A DNA stretch of 5,446 bases from VGRF01 sp964460485. Lineage in GTDB: Bacteria; Myxococcota_A; UBA9160; UBA6930. Position numbers and translations under genes: made by a program. Below are positions 4,818 to 5,446 of the stretch, piece by piece (within the stretch, counting starts at the first letter, position 1; each line of letters starts with the position of its first letter). Below the pieces are notes generated by a model. The model saw only the letters and a list, made by a program, of their open reading frames with translations, was not told the origin of the DNA and did no database searches. Location: positions 1 to 5,446 of the forward strand of contig CAYWRY010000219.1 in the NCBI GenBank assembly GCA_964460485.1. Direction: 5' to 3'.

Positions 4818-5446
4818 ATGTCCGAGCCGATCTGGCGCAGTCGACCCGACGCGTTCGCGATGCAGCCCGCGACGAGCGTGCGGCAGAAGCAGGTGCACTC
4901 GCTGGTCTGGATGAGCGAGGGCTACTCGAACTCGTTCCTCGTCGTGACGCCCGGCGGGCGCGTCGTGATCAACACCGGCATGGGCTTCGAGGCGCCGGTG
5001 CACAAGGCCTACTACGACGCCATCGACGCCTCGCCCATCCGTTACATCGTGCTCACCCAGGGCCACGTCGACCACGTCGGCGGCGTCGACCACTTCAAGC
5101 AGAGCGGCACGCTGGTCGTCGCGCAGGCGAACAATGCCGAGCACCAGGCGTACGACGCGCGCCTCGCCCCGTTCCGCCAGCGCCGCTCGTCCTTCGCATT
5201 CGCGCGCGCCTTCCAGCTCGCGAAGGGCACGGGCGCCGCGCCGCCGCCCGTGCAGTCGCAGCCGAAGCCCGACGTGCTGTTCCGCGAGCGCTTTCACTTC
5301 GCGCTCGGCGGCGTCGACTTCGAGCTGGTCGCGTGCAACGGCGCGGAGACGCGCGACTCGCTCGTCGCCTGGCTGCCGCAGCAGCGCGTCCTGTTCGCCG
5401 GCAACGTGTTCGGCGCGCTGTTCGGGCACTTCCCGAACCTCGTGAC
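4818..5446 (+). CDS. Metallo-beta-lactamase-fold hydrolase (partial, runs off right edge)
   Basis: The frame is open from ATG 4818 to the end of the window (209 codons, no stop). Features: the first sheet SLVWMSEGYSNSFLVVTPGG (28-47), then INTGM, the metal motif LTQGHVDHVGG (79-89), then GVDFELVACNGAETRDSLVAWLP (165-187), and VLFAGNVFG (191-199). The fold is clear, but three metal-site positions depart from the HxHxDH hydrolases: the first His is Gln81, the His of the usual PGHTxDS motif is Glu177, and the Asp of the usual TGD motif is Asn196. His83, Asp85 and His86 remain. Glu in place of His at the second motif is also known from alkylsulfatases such as SdsA1, so an alkylsulfatase-like or uncharacterised sub-group is possible. 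No signal peptide is evident, so it is probably cytoplasmic. An alternative GTG start lies at 4809. The C-terminal ligands lie outside the window. Substrate is unknown. Confidence 0.88.
   Translation, partial: MSEPIWRSRPDAFAMQPATSVRQKQVHSLVWMSEGYSNSFLVVTPGGRVVINTGMGFEAPVHKAYYDAIDASPIRYIVLTQGHVDHVGGVDHFKQSGTLVVAQANNAEHQAYDARLAPFRQRRSSFAFARAFQLAKGTGAAPPPVQSQPKPDVLFRERFHFALGGVDFELVACNGAETRDSLVAWLPQQRVLFAGNVFGALFGHFPNLV

Noticed and set aside
3644..4819. 391-codon minus-strand open frame opposite the DUF7064-type gene
   Set aside because: Val/Arg/Ala/Glu-rich antisense frame without motifs; the opposite strand has the conserved GFRDRSWGVR region.
4776..5429. 217-codon minus-strand open frame opposite the metallo-beta-lactamase-fold gene
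   Set aside because: Shadow frame; the plus strand carries the GHVDH metal motif and the expected fold order.

Overview
This is a high-GC window (roughly 70% G+C by eye, with strongly GC-biased third codon positions). It comes from a bacterium that uses Shine-Dalgarno sites on most genes. Nothing fixes the taxon. The acyl-CoA synthetase / SDR / SnoaL set, with gene families also common in mycobacteria, suits an actinobacterium or a high-GC 'deltaproteobacterial' lineage (Myxococcota- or Binatota-like). That placement is inference.

Layout. On the minus strand, from the centre leftwards, lie a short-chain dehydrogenase (2938 to 2069), a FadD/FATP-like acyl-CoA synthetase (1890 to 220), and the start of an exported protein (194 to beyond the left edge). 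The 178 bp between the first two holds an inverted repeat that could be an operator. On the plus strand, divergent from the dehydrogenase across 82 bp that contain a perfect 18-bp palindrome, lie a SnoaL/NTF2-fold protein with a histone-H1-like lysine tail (3021-3602) and a lipocalin-like DUF7064/DUF7065-type protein (3599-4549). The last two are joined by a GTGA stop/start overlap. After a small stem-loop comes what looks like the decayed 3' end of an N-acyl-D-amino-acid deacylase gene (about 4576-4761). Next is a perfect 37-nt palindrome (4760-4796). The window ends in a metallo-beta-lactamase-fold hydrolase (4818 to beyond the right edge), which seems to be expressed from a leaderless promoter.

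How the genes may work together. The synthetase would activate a carboxylic acid as its CoA thioester and the dehydrogenase would oxidise or reduce a hydroxyl/keto group. The SnoaL-fold and lipocalin-like proteins would act on, or bind, a hydrophobic intermediate. This suggests catabolism or modification of a lipid, steroid or terpenoid. The substrate cannot be read from the sequence. The points most worth following are the coupled SnoaL-DUF7064 pair, the two perfect palindromes, the deacylase remnant, and the non-canonical metal-site residues of the hydrolase.
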